Notes: generated by a model not told the origin, from the letters alone. Shown: positions 46,400-55,610, counted from the first letter of the stretch. The stretch is DNA of 64,000 nucleotides from Propionibacteriales bacterium (GCA_026392465.1 JAPLCA010000030.1:388820-452819), one strand, 5' to 3'. Numbers and translations are program-made.

Positions 46400-47680
46400 A
46401 TGGCGCGCGTCGTGGTGGTGGGCGGTGGATTCGCCGGTACGTCGCTCGCGGCGCGGCTCGCGAAGCTGCGGCACGAGGTGGTGCTGCTCGAGGCCGGCGA
46501 CCGGCTCGGAGGTCGCCTCCGCGGCCACCGGGCGGGCGACGGGCTCTGGCAGCTCGACCTCGACACGTTCACGCTGCCCGGCGTCCTGCGCGACCTCTTC
46601 CGCAAGTCCGGGCGGCCGCTCGACGCGGCCCTCACGCTGCGCACGCTCCCCGGGCGTCGGCACGTGTTCGCCGACCGGAGCGTGATGGACCTGCCGATGG
46701 GCCGACGCTCCGGCCAGGTCGACACCGTCCTCGAGACGTTCGGCGAGGACCCCTGGAGCCCCTGGCTCGACCCGATGACCGAGCCCTGGGACCTCGTCCG
46801 ACGACGTCTGCTCAACCAGGTGCCCGGACCCGACTCGCTCGACCGGGCCACCCGCCGCGCGCTCCGCGCGAGACGTCCCCTCAGCCGCGAGGTCGCGCGG
46901 ACCTTCGACGACGACCGGATGCGCCGCATGGTGCTCGACGACGTCGTGCTCGGCGGCGACGACCCGCGCGCCGTCCCCGCGGCGACCGCGGTGCGCCACC
47001 AGGTCGAGCGGAACTTCGGGCGCTGGGAGGTCGAGGGCGGGATGCCGGCGCTCGCCGACGCACTCACCCGGCGCCTCGAGGAGCGCCGCGTCGACGTGCG
47101 CACCGGGTGCTCCGCGTGGGGCGTCGAGCGCGACACGTCCGGCGTCACCGGCGTCCGCACCGACGACGGGGTGGTCCCGGCCGACGTCGTGGCCTGGTGC
47201 GCGCCGACCTGGCCCGACGGGCTCCCGGAGCCGGCCCTCCTGCCGTGCATCCCGGCCCACCGCACGCTCGTGCGCCTGTCACCGGACGCCCCCGCTCCCG
47301 ACCTCGCGCGCGACGTCGCGGTGCACGCCGACCCGCCGCTGCACCTGTGGGAGGGCTCCCCCGGCTGCTGGACGATCGCGCACCACAAGGCGGAGAACCC
47401 GCTGGTGGCGCTCGTGCGCGTGGGGATCGACCTGCGCGACCTGGTCGTGGAGCGCCACGACCTCGCCCCGGCCGACCTCGTGCGCCTGGGTCACTGGGGC
47501 TGGCAGTGGCGCGGCTGGCGCACGGTGCTGCAGCGCCCGGGCCCGGCGCTGCCGCCCGGCGTGGTCATGGCCGGCGCGCACGCGCACCCCGGACCCTCGC
47601 TCGAGGGGATCGGCCTCGCCACCGAGGCGCTCGCCGAACGTCTCGGCGCGGTCCCGCGTCGCCCGGCGACCCCCGCCTGA
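46400..47680 (+). CDS. FAD-dependent oxidoreductase (phytoene desaturase / amine oxidase fold)
   Basis: 426 aa. N-terminal FAD-binding VVVVGGGFAGTSLAARL with the following EAGDRLGGRL (ribose-binding Glu and GG doublet). A C-terminal FAD motif AHPGPSLEGIGLATEALA ends the protein. A conserved GGMPALADAL segment lies near residue 214. The fold is that of phytoene desaturases, protoporphyrinogen oxidases and amine oxidases; the substrate is unknown. The downstream idsA-like gene makes isoprenoid chains, so a role in isoprenoid oxidation is possible but unsupported. Probably leaderless. Confidence 0.87.
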   Translation: MARVVVVGGGFAGTSLAARLAKLRHEVVLLEAGDRLGGRLRGHRAGDGLWQLDLDTFTLPGVLRDLFRKSGRPLDAALTLRTLPGRRHVFADRSVMDLPMGRRSGQVDTVLETFGEDPWSPWLDPMTEPWDLVRRRLLNQVPGPDSLDRATRRALRARRPLSREVARTFDDDRMRRMVLDDVVLGGDDPRAVPAATAVRHQVERNFGRWEVEGGMPALADALTRRLEERRVDVRTGCSAWGVERDTSGVTGVRTDDGVVPADVVAWCAPTWPDGLPEPALLPCIPAHRTLVRLSPDAPAPDLARDVAVHADPPLHLWEGSPGCWTIAHHKAENPLVALVRVGIDLRDLVVERHDLAPADLVRLGHWGWQWRGWRTVLQRPGPALPPGVVMAGAHAHPGPSLEGIGLATEALAERLGAVPRRPATPA

Positions 47681-47701
47681 GCCGGACCGCGCGACCCCGG
47701 G

Positions 47702-48610
47702 TCAGACCAGACCCTCGCCCCGCAGCGTCTCGAAGATCTCGCGCGTCGCCTTGGAGCGGTTCAGCGTGATGAAGTGCAGGCCCGGCGCGCCCTGGGCGAG
47801 CAGGTCGCGGCACAGCTGCGTGGCCAGCGCGATGCCGCGCTCACGGACGGCCGCCGGGTCGTCCTGGACCGGCTCGACGACGTCGAGCACCTCGCGCGGG
47901 ATCGCCGCGCCCGACAGCTCCGCCATGCGGGCGACCTGCGAGAAGTTCAGGATCGGCATGATGCCCGGGACGATCGGCAGGTCGCTGCCGCGGGAGCGCA
48001 CGCGCTCCACGAGGTCCACGTAGTCCTGCGCGCGGAAGAACAGCTGGGTGATCGCGAACTCCGCGCCGGCCCGGTGCTTGGCGACGAGCACGTCGGCGTC
48101 GGGCTCCAGGCCCCCGGCGTCGGGATGGCCCTCGGGGAACGCCGCCACGCCGACCGTGAAGTCGCCCAGGTCGCGGGCGAGCTCGACCAGCTCGACGGCG
48201 TGGTCCATGCCGTCGGGATGGGTCTCCCACGGGGCGCGGGGTCCGCCCTTCGGGTCGCCGCGCAGGGCCAGGACGTGCCGGATGCCGGAGGCCGCGTACT
48301 GCTTGAGGACGGTCTCGATCTCGCTGCGGCTCTGCCCGACCAGGGTCAGGTGGCCGACGGCGCGGATGCGGGACTCCTCGGCGATCCGCGACGTCACGCG
48401 GACCGTCCGGTCCTGGCTCGTGCCGCCCGCACCGTAGGTGACGGACACGAACGAGGGCCGCAGCGGCTCGAGGTCGGCGATGGTGCGCCAGAGGACCTCC
48501 TCCCCCGCGTCGTCCTTGGGCGGGAAGAACTCGAACGAGACGCAGGGACGCTGGTCGCGGAGGTCCTCCACGATGGAGCGGGAGGGCACGGGCGCGGGGG
48601 CGTCGGTCAC
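47702..48610 (-). CDS. metF: 5,10-methylenetetrahydrofolate reductase
   Basis: 302 aa. TIM-barrel flavoenzyme that makes 5-methyl-THF for methionine synthesis. Conserved SFEFFPPKDD (catalytic Glu), SVTYGAGGTS, HLTLVGQSRSEI, LALRGDPKGG, AEFAITQLFF and PGIMPILNFSQ. GTG start with TACCGT 6 bp upstream and no ribosome site. Divergent from the prenyl synthase gene with only 23 bp between starts. Confidence 0.97.
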   Translation of the reverse strand: MTDAPAPVPSRSIVEDLRDQRPCVSFEFFPPKDDAGEEVLWRTIADLEPLRPSFVSVTYGAGGTSQDRTVRVTSRIAEESRIRAVGHLTLVGQSRSEIETVLKQYAASGIRHVLALRGDPKGGPRAPWETHPDGMDHAVELVELARDLGDFTVGVAAFPEGHPDAGGLEPDADVLVAKHRAGAEFAITQLFFRAQDYVDLVERVRSRGSDLPIVPGIMPILNFSQVARMAELSGAAIPREVLDVVEPVQDDPAAVRERGIALATQLCRDLLAQGAPGLHFITLNRSKATREIFETLRGEGLV

Positions 48611-48633
48611 GGGCCAACGGTATCGTCCGCGAC
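48611..48633. promoter_or_regulatory. Overlapping divergent -10 elements of metF and the prenyl synthase gene
   Basis: The 23-bp gap contains ACGGTATCGT (48617-48626). Read leftwards it gives TACCGT, 6 bp before metF. Read rightwards it gives TATCGT, 7 bp before the prenyl synthase. The two hexamers share the central TA, so one DNA segment would be melted for either direction. Confidence 0.65.
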
Positions 48634-49677
48634 GTGGTAGCCGCCGAGCTTGTCGAGTTCCGAGACGCCGTCGCCGACGAGCTCGACCGCTTCGCGCGTC
48701 GACGCCGCGCCGAGCTCGCCGACGTCGGCACCGACCTGGCCCCGTTCCTCGACAGTGCCGTGGCCTTCGTCGCCGGCGGCAAGCGGCTACGACCGCTCTT
48801 CTGCCGCGCGGGCTGGCTCGTGGCCGGCGGCGACCCGGACGACCCCGCGATCGTCACGGCCGCGGCGTCTCTCGAGTGGCTGCAGGGCAGCGCCCTCGTC
48901 CACGACGACCTGATGGACGGCTCGGACACCCGGCGCGGGCACCCGAGCGTGCACCGCGACTTCGAGGCACGGCACCGGGCGGTCGAGGGATCCGTGGGCG
49001 ACGCGGCGCGCTTCGGCCAGGCCGCCGCGGTGCTGCTCGGCGACCTCATGCTCTCGTGGGCCGACGAGCAGCTGCGCTCCTCCGGGCTGCCGCGGGTGCC
49101 CGAGGCGCTGCACTACCTCGACCTCTGCCGCTCGGAGGTCGTCGCGGGCCAGTACCTGGACGTCCTCGCGCAGACCCGCGCCAGCGTGACCGTCGACGAG
49201 GCGATGACGATCGTGCGGTTCAAGGCCGCCTCCTACACGGTCGAGCGCCCGCTGCACATCGGCGCCGCGCTGGCGGGCGCCGACGACGCACTGGTGGCGG
49301 GGCTCAGCGCCGTGGCCGTGCCGCTCGGCCAGGCGTTCCAGCTGCGCGACGACGTGCTGGGCGTCTTCGGCGACCCGGCCGCGACCGGCAAGCCCGCGGG
49401 CGACGACCTGCGCGAGGGCAAGCGCACGGTGCTGGTGGCCCGGGCCCTCGAGCTGGGCTCGGACGAGGACCGGGCACTGCTCACCCGCCTGCTGGGCACG
49501 CGCGAGGGCGTGGAACCGCTCACGGACCTCATGACCCGCACCGGCGCACTCGCCGCCGTCGAGCGCGACATCGCCCGGCTCGAGGACGAGGTCGACAAGG
49601 CGATCGACGCGCTCGGCCCGGCCGCACGCGAGGTGCTGGCGCCGCTCGCGCTCAGTGCGACGCGCCGCTCCTCGTGA
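48634..49677 (+). CDS. Polyprenyl (geranylgeranyl-type) diphosphate synthase
   Basis: 347 aa. Trans-isoprenyl diphosphate synthase. First aspartate-rich motif DDLMD (near residue 91), the second DDVLG (near 240), plus GGKRLRP and FKAASYTVERP. Small residues before the first motif fit a C20 or longer product; chain length is not certain. Position matches idsA2 (Rv2173) beside metF- and pknL-like genes. Product could feed lipid carriers, quinones or carotenoids. GTG start, probably leaderless. Confidence 0.92.
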   Translation: MVAAELVEFRDAVADELDRFARRRRAELADVGTDLAPFLDSAVAFVAGGKRLRPLFCRAGWLVAGGDPDDPAIVTAAASLEWLQGSALVHDDLMDGSDTRRGHPSVHRDFEARHRAVEGSVGDAARFGQAAAVLLGDLMLSWADEQLRSSGLPRVPEALHYLDLCRSEVVAGQYLDVLAQTRASVTVDEAMTIVRFKAASYTVERPLHIGAALAGADDALVAGLSAVAVPLGQAFQLRDDVLGVFGDPAATGKPAGDDLREGKRTVLVARALELGSDEDRALLTRLLGTREGVEPLTDLMTRTGALAAVERDIARLEDEVDKAIDALGPAAREVLAPLALSATRRSS

Positions 49678-49755
49678 CCGCCGCGCCCTGACGCCTCGCA
49701 GGCAACTCCCGACGAGGACACGGCCGCGCAGCGCCGTCCGCGCGAGGCTGTTCTC

Positions 49756-49803
49756 TACACTCGTCCCAGGGTCAGCCGGCCTGTGGAGCCGACGTGAGGA
49801 GGT
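49756..49803 (+). promoter_or_regulatory. Candidate -10 and ribosome site of the PASTA kinase gene
   Basis: TACACT at 49756-49761 with no recognisable -35, then GAGGAGG at 49797-49803, 5 bp before GTG 49809. The ribosome site favours this start over the ORF-track GTG at 49794. Confidence 0.5.
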
Positions 49804-49808
49804 CCGGC

Positions 49809-51848
49809 GTGACGGTCACGCGTGATGATGCGCTCGTCGGTCGCGTCCTCGACGGTCGGTACCGGGTGGCGGAGCGGATCGCGCGGGGCGGCATGGCCAG
49901 CGTCTTCCTCGGGCACGACGAACGACTCGACCGCCCGGTGGCCGTCAAGGTCATGCACGCCGGACTCGGCGACGACGAGGAGTTCTCGCAGCGGTTCGAG
50001 CGGGAGGCGCGTGCAGCGGCCAAGCTCAACCACCGCGGGGTCGTGGCCGTCTTCGACCAGGGCCGCGACGGTGACATCACCTACCTGGTCATGGAGTACG
50101 TGCCCGGGCGCACCCTGCGCGACGTCATGCGCGAGGAGGCACCCATGCGTCCACTCCGGGCGCTGCGTCTCCTGGCCGACGTGCTGACGGCGCTGTCCGC
50201 GGCGCACCGTGCGCACCTGGTGCACCGCGACGTGAAGCCCGAGAACGTGCTCATCACGCCCGACGGCGAGGTGAAGGTCGCCGACTTCGGCCTCGCCCGC
50301 GCCGTCAGCGCCGCGACCACCGCCACGGGCGGCACGCTGATCGGCACGGTCTCCTACCTCGCCCCCGAGATCGTCGTCAACGAGGGCGCCGACGCCCGTT
50401 CCGACGTGTACGCGTGCGGAGCCCTGCTGTACGAGATGCTCACCGGCGTCAAGCCGCACACCGGCGACTCGCCCATCCAGGTGGCCTACAAGCACGTCCA
50501 CGAGGACGTCGCGCCGCCGTCGCTGCTGCGCCCGGAGCTGCCGCCCTACGTCGACGCGCTCGTCGCACGCGCCACCGTCCGCGACCGCACGCAGCGCTCG
50601 CAGGACGCCGGGGTGCTGCTGCGGCAGGTCCGGCTCGTCGAGCGGGCCCTCGTGGAGGGCCTGGCCGACGACCCCGACCTCACCGCCGACCTGCTGCCGC
50701 GCACCACGGCCCCCGACGACGAGCCGACCCGTCCGGTCGTCCTCGAGCACGATTACCCCGACGGTGCGCTGTCGGGGCCGATGTCGCCGGCGGCGGCCAC
50801 GGCCCTCGACGACGACGGTGGCGAGACCGTCCTCGTCGACCGCGAGACCGGCGAGGTCGTCGCCCGCGCGGAGCCGACGATGCGCTGGAGCAGCGACACG
50901 TGGTCGCGCACCCCCGCTGCCGCAGCGGCTCCCCCGCCGCAGGAGCCGCCGGTCCGCACGCGCGACGACCGCGCGCGGCGACGCGGCCGGCTGCTGCTGG
51001 TGGCCACGCTCCTCGCGGCGCTCGTCGCGGCCGGTGCCGGCTACTGGCTGGGCTTCGGCCGCTACGAGACCGTGCCGCAGCTGGTCGGCCAGGCCGAGGC
51101 GCAGGCGGCCGAGGAGGCCAAGGACGCGGGCTTCAAGCTCGACGTCACGCGACGCGCCTTCTCCGAGACGAAGCCGCTCGGCACCGTCATCTCCACCAAG
51201 CCGGCCGTCGGCGAACGGCTGCTGCCCGGAGAGACGATCACCGCGGTCGTGTCCAAGGGCAAGGAGCGCTACGCCGTGCCCGACCTGTCGGGTCGGACCC
51301 TCGACGACGCCCGCGCCGCGCTCGAGCGACGCAACCTGCAGGCGGGCGACGTCACCGAGCGGTACGACGAGACCGTCCCCCAGGGGCAGGTCGTCGCCGT
51401 CTCCGGCGTCAAGGTCGGCCAGCAGGTCCGGCGCGGCACCGTCGTCGACCTCGTGGTCAGCCGGGGCCGCGAGCCGATCCAGGTGCCCGACCAGACCGGC
51501 CGCACCCGTCAGGAGGCACGTGCGGCGCTGGAGGAGGCGTCGTTCGCCGTCACGGTGCGCGAGTCCTTCTCCGACGACGTCCCGAAGGACCGCGTCATCA
51601 GCCAGTCGCCGAAGGACGGGACCCTGTTCCGCGGCGACACCGTCACGATCGAGGTCTCCAAGGGCCCGGAGTCGGTCGACGTGCCCGACGTGCTCGGTCG
51701 GCCGCGCGACGAGGCCGTGAAGGCCCTCGAGGAGGCCGGCTTCGAGGTCGACGTGCGCAACCGCATCCCCGGCTCCGACCGCGTGGTCTTCCAGGACCCG
51801 GGCTCGGGCAAGGCCAAGGTCGGCTCGACCGTCGTCATCTACGTCTGA
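49809..51848 (+). CDS. PASTA-domain Ser/Thr protein kinase (pknL locus)
   Basis: 679 aa. Complete kinase domain: glycine loop RGGMASVF, VAVKVM lysine, HRDVKPEN catalytic loop, ADFGLA and LAPEIV. An acidic and Pro-rich linker leads to one membrane helix (about residues 393-415), then four extracellular PASTA repeats starting YETVPQLVG, YAVPDLSG, IQVPDQTG and VDVPDVLG. PASTA repeats sense muropeptides or lipid II. Neighbours aroG and metF place it at the pknL locus, but M. tuberculosis PknL lacks PASTA repeats, so the domain plan here is PknB-like. Ends at a strong bidirectional terminator. Confidence 0.94.
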   Translation: MTVTRDDALVGRVLDGRYRVAERIARGGMASVFLGHDERLDRPVAVKVMHAGLGDDEEFSQRFEREARAAAKLNHRGVVAVFDQGRDGDITYLVMEYVPGRTLRDVMREEAPMRPLRALRLLADVLTALSAAHRAHLVHRDVKPENVLITPDGEVKVADFGLARAVSAATTATGGTLIGTVSYLAPEIVVNEGADARSDVYACGALLYEMLTGVKPHTGDSPIQVAYKHVHEDVAPPSLLRPELPPYVDALVARATVRDRTQRSQDAGVLLRQVRLVERALVEGLADDPDLTADLLPRTTAPDDEPTRPVVLEHDYPDGALSGPMSPAAATALDDDGGETVLVDRETGEVVARAEPTMRWSSDTWSRTPAAAAAPPPQEPPVRTRDDRARRRGRLLLVATLLAALVAAGAGYWLGFGRYETVPQLVGQAEAQAAEEAKDAGFKLDVTRRAFSETKPLGTVISTKPAVGERLLPGETITAVVSKGKERYAVPDLSGRTLDDARAALERRNLQAGDVTERYDETVPQGQVVAVSGVKVGQQVRRGTVVDLVVSRGREPIQVPDQTGRTRQEARAALEEASFAVTVRESFSDDVPKDRVISQSPKDGTLFRGDTVTIEVSKGPESVDVPDVLGRPRDEAVKALEEAGFEVDVRNRIPGSDRVVFQDPGSGKAKVGSTVVIYV

Positions 51849-51851
51849 ACG

Positions 51852-51886
51852 ACCGACGCCCCCGGACCTCGTCCGGGGGCGTCGGT
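51852..51886. terminator. Bidirectional terminator between the kinase gene and aroG
   Basis: Perfect 16-bp stem (ACCGACGCCCCCGGAC with its complement) and a CTC loop, 3 bp after the kinase stop and 20 bp beyond the convergent aroG stop. Confidence 0.9.
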
Positions 51887-51905
51887 GTCGGCAGCAGCCG
51901 CGGGA

Positions 51906-53240
51906 TCAGCGCTGGTGCAGCATGTCGGCCACGAGGAAGGCCAGCTCGAGCGACTGCTCGCGGTTGAGGCGCGGGTCGCACAGCGTCTCGTAGCGCGTGG
52001 CGAGGTCCTCGGCCGAGACCCGTCGACCGCCGCCGACGCACTCGGTGACGTCGTCGCCCGTCAGCTCCACGTGGATGCCGCCGGGCCACGTGCCGAGCGC
52101 GCGGTGCACCTCGAAGAAGCCGCGGGTCTCGTCGATGACGTCGTCGAACTCGCGGGTCTTGTAGCCCGTGGAGGCCTCGAAGGTGTTGCCGTGCATGGGG
52201 TCGCAGACCCACGCGACCTCGAGCCCGGCGGCGGTCACCTTCTCGACCAGCGGCGGGAGGAGGTCGCGGATCTTGTCGGCACCGAAGCGGGTGATGAACG
52301 TGATCCGACCCGGCTCGCGCTCGGGGTTGAGCTTCTCGTACAGCGCGATCGCGTCGTCGGCCGACGTGGTCGGGCCGAGCTTGACCCCGATCGGGTTCGC
52401 GATGTGGCTCAGCAGCTCCACGTGCGCACCGTCGAGCTGACGCGTGCGCTCGCCGATCCAGACGAAGTGGCTGGACACGTCGTACGAGCGCTGGGTGCGC
52501 GAGTCGACACGCGTGAGCGCGTGCTCGTACTCGAGGATGAGCGCCTCGTGGGAGGAGTAGAAGTCGACGGAGCGGAACGCGTCGGGCTCCACGCCGATGG
52601 CGTCCATGAACGCGAGGGCGCGGTCGATCTCGCCGCCCACCTGCTCGTAGCTGACGCCCACCGGGCTGTTCTTGACGAAGTCCTTGTTCCACTCGTGCAT
52701 CTGCCGCAGGTCGGCGTAGCCGCCCGTGGTGAAGGCGCGCGCGAGGTTCAGCGTGGCGCTCGACGCGTGGTAGACGTCGACGAGACGCTGCGGGTCGTGC
52801 ACGCGCGACTCCGGCGTGAAGTCGAACCCGTTCACGGCGTCGCCGCGGTAGGCCGGCAGCGTGACGCCGTCACGGGTCTCGGTGTCGCGGGAGCGCGGCT
52901 TGGCGTACTGCCCGGCGAGCCGGCCGACCTTGACCACGGGGACGCTGGCGGCGTACGTCAGGACGACGGCCATCGACAGCAGCACCCGCAGCTTGTTGCG
53001 CACGTTCTCCGCGGTGACGCCCTCGAAGGTCTCGGCGCAGTCACCACCCTGGAGCAGGAACGCCTCGCCGCGGGCCACCGCGGCCATGCGGTCGCGCAGG
53101 TCGTCGCACTCGCCGGCAAAGACCAGCGGCGGCATCCGGCGCAGCTGCTCGAGCGCGCGCTCGCGGGCAGCGGGGTCGGCGTAGGTGGGCTGCTGGGCAG
53201 CTCCCATCGCGTGCAGGTCGTCGAGGCTCGGAATGCTCAC
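51906..53240 (-). CDS. aroG: Class II 3-deoxy-7-phosphoheptulonate (DAHP) synthase
   Basis: 444 aa. First step of the shikimate pathway, condensing PEP with erythrose 4-phosphate. Class II (plant/actinobacterial) markers: VFAGECDDLRDR, FLLQGGDCAETF, the metal-site cysteine in that motif, GRLAGQYAKPRS, RGDAVNGFD, LWIGERTR-like VWIGERTRQLDG, VCDPMHGNT and GGIHVELTGDDVTEC. GTG start with TAGACT 6 bp upstream (53252-53247) and no ribosome site. Same position as Rv2178c. Confidence 0.97.
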   Translation of the reverse strand: MSIPSLDDLHAMGAAQQPTYADPAARERALEQLRRMPPLVFAGECDDLRDRMAAVARGEAFLLQGGDCAETFEGVTAENVRNKLRVLLSMAVVLTYAASVPVVKVGRLAGQYAKPRSRDTETRDGVTLPAYRGDAVNGFDFTPESRVHDPQRLVDVYHASSATLNLARAFTTGGYADLRQMHEWNKDFVKNSPVGVSYEQVGGEIDRALAFMDAIGVEPDAFRSVDFYSSHEALILEYEHALTRVDSRTQRSYDVSSHFVWIGERTRQLDGAHVELLSHIANPIGVKLGPTTSADDAIALYEKLNPEREPGRITFITRFGADKIRDLLPPLVEKVTAAGLEVAWVCDPMHGNTFEASTGYKTREFDDVIDETRGFFEVHRALGTWPGGIHVELTGDDVTECVGGGRRVSAEDLATRYETLCDPRLNREQSLELAFLVADMLHQR

Positions 53241-53252
53241 CAGGAGAGTCTA
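53241..53252 (-). promoter_or_regulatory. Candidate -10 box of aroG (leaderless)
   Basis: TAGACT at 53252-53247 on the minus strand, 6 bp before the GTG. Confidence 0.5.
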
Positions 53253-53354
53253 GTGCGGCTCCCCTGCCGCCTCGAAACCCGTCCAGCGAGAGGCGCCCGG
53301 GACACGGGCGCTCGGCACAGGCTGTCCGGCACAGGCTGTCCGGCAGGGGCCGGC

Positions 53355-53870
53355 TCACCAGTGCAGCGTGCCGGGCGCGCCCTTGAACGGTCCGCCGACG
53401 CGCGAGGTGATCCAGCCACCGTAGAAGTCGCCGTCCTGGGCCTGCACGACCTCGCCGTCGACGGTGCAGCGGTCCATCCGCGCGGGGTACAGCGCCACGT
53501 GGTCCAGCAGCACCTCGTACCCCGCGGTCGGCGCGGGGTAGGTCCACGCGCCCGCGGGCACCACCCGGTCGCCGGCCACGAGGTCGAAGTACGCCGCCTC
53601 CCCCTTGTACTCGCACCACGTCCGACGGGCGACAGGTCTCAGGACGCCGTCACGCACGTCGGCGACCGGCAGGTAGTACGTGGGCGGGTGGCTCGTCTCC
53701 AGCACGCGGAGGGCCGACGTGGTCCGCACGATCTCGACGCCGCCGAGCTCGACCACCACCGTCTCGGAGCTGGGGACGACGGCGGGCGGGCGCGGGTAGG
53801 ACCAGACGTCCTCGACGTCGGGCCGCCGACCCTCCTGCCGGTCCCCTGGGTGACCCTCGTGGGCGCTCAT
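53355..53870 (-). CDS. DUF427 domain protein
   Basis: 171 aa from ATG 53870; the ORF track extends upstream through non-coding sequence. The small beta-barrel DUF427 domain covers residues ~25-135: SETVVVELGGVEIVRTTSALRVLETSHPPTYYLP, then RRTWCEYKGEAAYF. A C-terminal extension ends GGPFKGAPGTLHW. The family is common in actinobacteria and has no firmly established function. No operon partner is close. Confidence 0.88.
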   Translation of the reverse strand: MSAHEGHPGDRQEGRRPDVEDVWSYPRPPAVVPSSETVVVELGGVEIVRTTSALRVLETSHPPTYYLPVADVRDGVLRPVARRTWCEYKGEAAYFDLVAGDRVVPAGAWTYPAPTAGYEVLLDHVALYPARMDRCTVDGEVVQAQDGDFYGGWITSRVGGPFKGAPGTLHW

Positions 53871-53979
53871 GCCGGTCGTCCTCCCGTGGTCGTGGACCCG
53901 GCACGTCCCGGGCCCTGCCCCCATCGTCGTCGGCAGGCACCCGTCGCGCACGACGAGCGCAGGACGGCGGCGACGGGCG

Positions 53980-54732
53980 TCACTCCGGCTTGATCTCGTC
54001 CCAGACCTCGTCGGACTCCGCGCGCTCGGCCGTCCTCGCCGCCTCGCGCTCGGCCTCGCGGTCACGCTTCTTGGCGTCCTGCGCGTACAGGTCGACGTAC
54101 TCCTGGCCGGAGAGTCGCATGATCTCGTACATGATCTCGTCGGTGACGGCCCGCAGGATGAACCGGTCGCCCTCGAGCCCCTCGTAGCGGCTGAAGTCGA
54201 GCGGCTCCCCGAAGCGGACGCCCGGCCGTGCCATGCGGCCGAACACCTTGCCCGGCGGGGCCACGACGTCGGTGTTGATGACCGCCAGCGGGATCACCGG
54301 CACACCGGACTCGAGCGCGATGCGCGCCACGCCCGTGCGCCCGCGGTAGAGCCTGCCGTCGTGGGAGCGGGTCCCCTCGGGGTAGATCCCGCAGACCTCC
54401 CCCTCCGACAGCAGCCGCAGCTGCGTGGCGATCGCCCCCGCCGCGGCCGACCCGCTCGAACGGTCGATGGGGACCTGCCCGGCGCCGGAGAAGAACTTCT
54501 TCTGGAACCACCCCTTGATGCCGGGGGTCTCGAAGTACTCCGCCTTCGCCACGAACGTCACCCGACGCGGGATCACCAGCGGCATGAACAGCCAGTCGCT
54601 GTAGGAGAGGTGGTTGCTCGCAAGGATGACCGCACCCTCCTTGGGCACGTTCTCGGTGCCCTCGGCCCACGGCCTGAAGATCAGCTTCAGCAGCGGACCC
54701 AGGGCCAGGAACTTCAGGAACCAGTAGAACAA
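53980..54732 (-). CDS. 1-acyl-glycerol-3-phosphate acyltransferase (PlsC family)
   Basis: 250 aa. TTG start supported by GAGGAGG 5 bp upstream. Peripheral membrane acyltransferase: a short N-terminal hydrophobic stretch, the catalytic NHLSYSD (HX4D, His ~41), YPEGTRSHDG and the block VIPLAVINTDVV. A charged coiled tail follows. Likely makes phosphatidic acid. Position corresponds to Rv2182c. Confidence 0.92.
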   Translation of the reverse strand: MFYWFLKFLALGPLLKLIFRPWAEGTENVPKEGAVILASNHLSYSDWLFMPLVIPRRVTFVAKAEYFETPGIKGWFQKKFFSGAGQVPIDRSSGSAAAGAIATQLRLLSEGEVCGIYPEGTRSHDGRLYRGRTGVARIALESGVPVIPLAVINTDVVAPPGKVFGRMARPGVRFGEPLDFSRYEGLEGDRFILRAVTDEIMYEIMRLSGQEYVDLYAQDAKKRDREAEREAARTAERAESDEVWDEIKPE

Positions 54733-54812
54733 CGTCGCCTCCTCAGCGTCACCCGGACACTACCGCGATCCGGGGGGTGTGCGGCGGCGACACCGTGGGA
54801 GAGGATGGTTCC

Positions 54813-55610
54813 ATGAGCCCGTCCCCCTCCGTCGTGCCCGGAGCCGAGCCCTTCGCCCACGACGCCGGCCGAGTCGGTGTCCTGCTCAGCCACGGCTTCA
54901 CGGGTTCGCCCGCGTCGATGGTCGACTGGGGCCGCGACCTCGCCGAGCGCGGCTACACCGTGCGGGTGCCGCGGCTGCCGGGGCACGGCACCACCTGGCA
55001 GGAGATGAACCGCACCACCTGGCGCGACTGGTACGGCGCGCTCGACCGCGAGCTCGACGTCCTGCGGGAGCGGTGCGACGCCGTCGTCGTGGCCGGACTG
55101 TCGATGGGCGGCTGCCTGGCGCTGCGCCTGGCGGAGCAGCGCCCCGCCGACGTCGCCGGCGTCGTGCTCGTCAACCCGGCCGTCGCGTCGCGCGACCCCC
55201 GGCTCAAGGCCGTGCCGCTGCTCAAGCACGTGCTGCCGTCGATGGCCGCGATCGGCGGCGACATCAAGAAGCCCGGGGTCAGCGAGGGCGCCTACGACCG
55301 CACGCCGCTGCGCGCGCTGCACTCGATGATGCAGCTGTGGGACGACGTCCGCGGCGGGCTCGACCGCGTGCAGTCCCCCGTGCTGTTCTTCCGCTCCGTC
55401 GAGGACCACGTCGTCGACGACAGCACCCTGGCCCTCGTGCGCGAGGGCGTGCGCCCCGACCTCCTGACGGTGGTCGAGCTGACCGACAGCTACCACGTCG
55501 CGACCGTCGACCACGACGCCCCGCTGATCCGGGAGCGGTCGGCCGCGTTCGTCACGGAGATCACGGGCGGGGTCACGGGTGGGGACACGGGCGGGGCCGG
55601 CCGTGGCTGA
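54813..55610 (+). CDS. Alpha/beta hydrolase, carboxylesterase / monoacylglycerol lipase type
   Basis: 265 aa from ATG 54813 with GGAGAGG upstream. Oxyanion segment LLSHGFTGSP, nucleophile elbow AGLSMGGCLAL (Ser ~97), catalytic Asp in SVEDHVVDD and His in TDSYHVATVDHD. Same class as Geobacillus Est30. The Gly/Thr-rich tail (TGGVTGGDTGGAGRG) is unusual. Downstream gene overlaps by 8 bp. The adjacent divergent PlsC gene suggests a lipid role. Confidence 0.92.
   Translation: MSPSPSVVPGAEPFAHDAGRVGVLLSHGFTGSPASMVDWGRDLAERGYTVRVPRLPGHGTTWQEMNRTTWRDWYGALDRELDVLRERCDAVVVAGLSMGGCLALRLAEQRPADVAGVVLVNPAVASRDPRLKAVPLLKHVLPSMAAIGGDIKKPGVSEGAYDRTPLRALHSMMQLWDDVRGGLDRVQSPVLFFRSVEDHVVDDSTLALVREGVRPDLLTVVELTDSYHVATVDHDAPLIRERSAAFVTEITGGVTGGDTGGAGRG

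Noticed and set aside
53280-53350. Direct repeat GGCTGTCCGGCACA after aroG
   Set aside because: Two short copies only; no hairpin or gene context to support a functional element.
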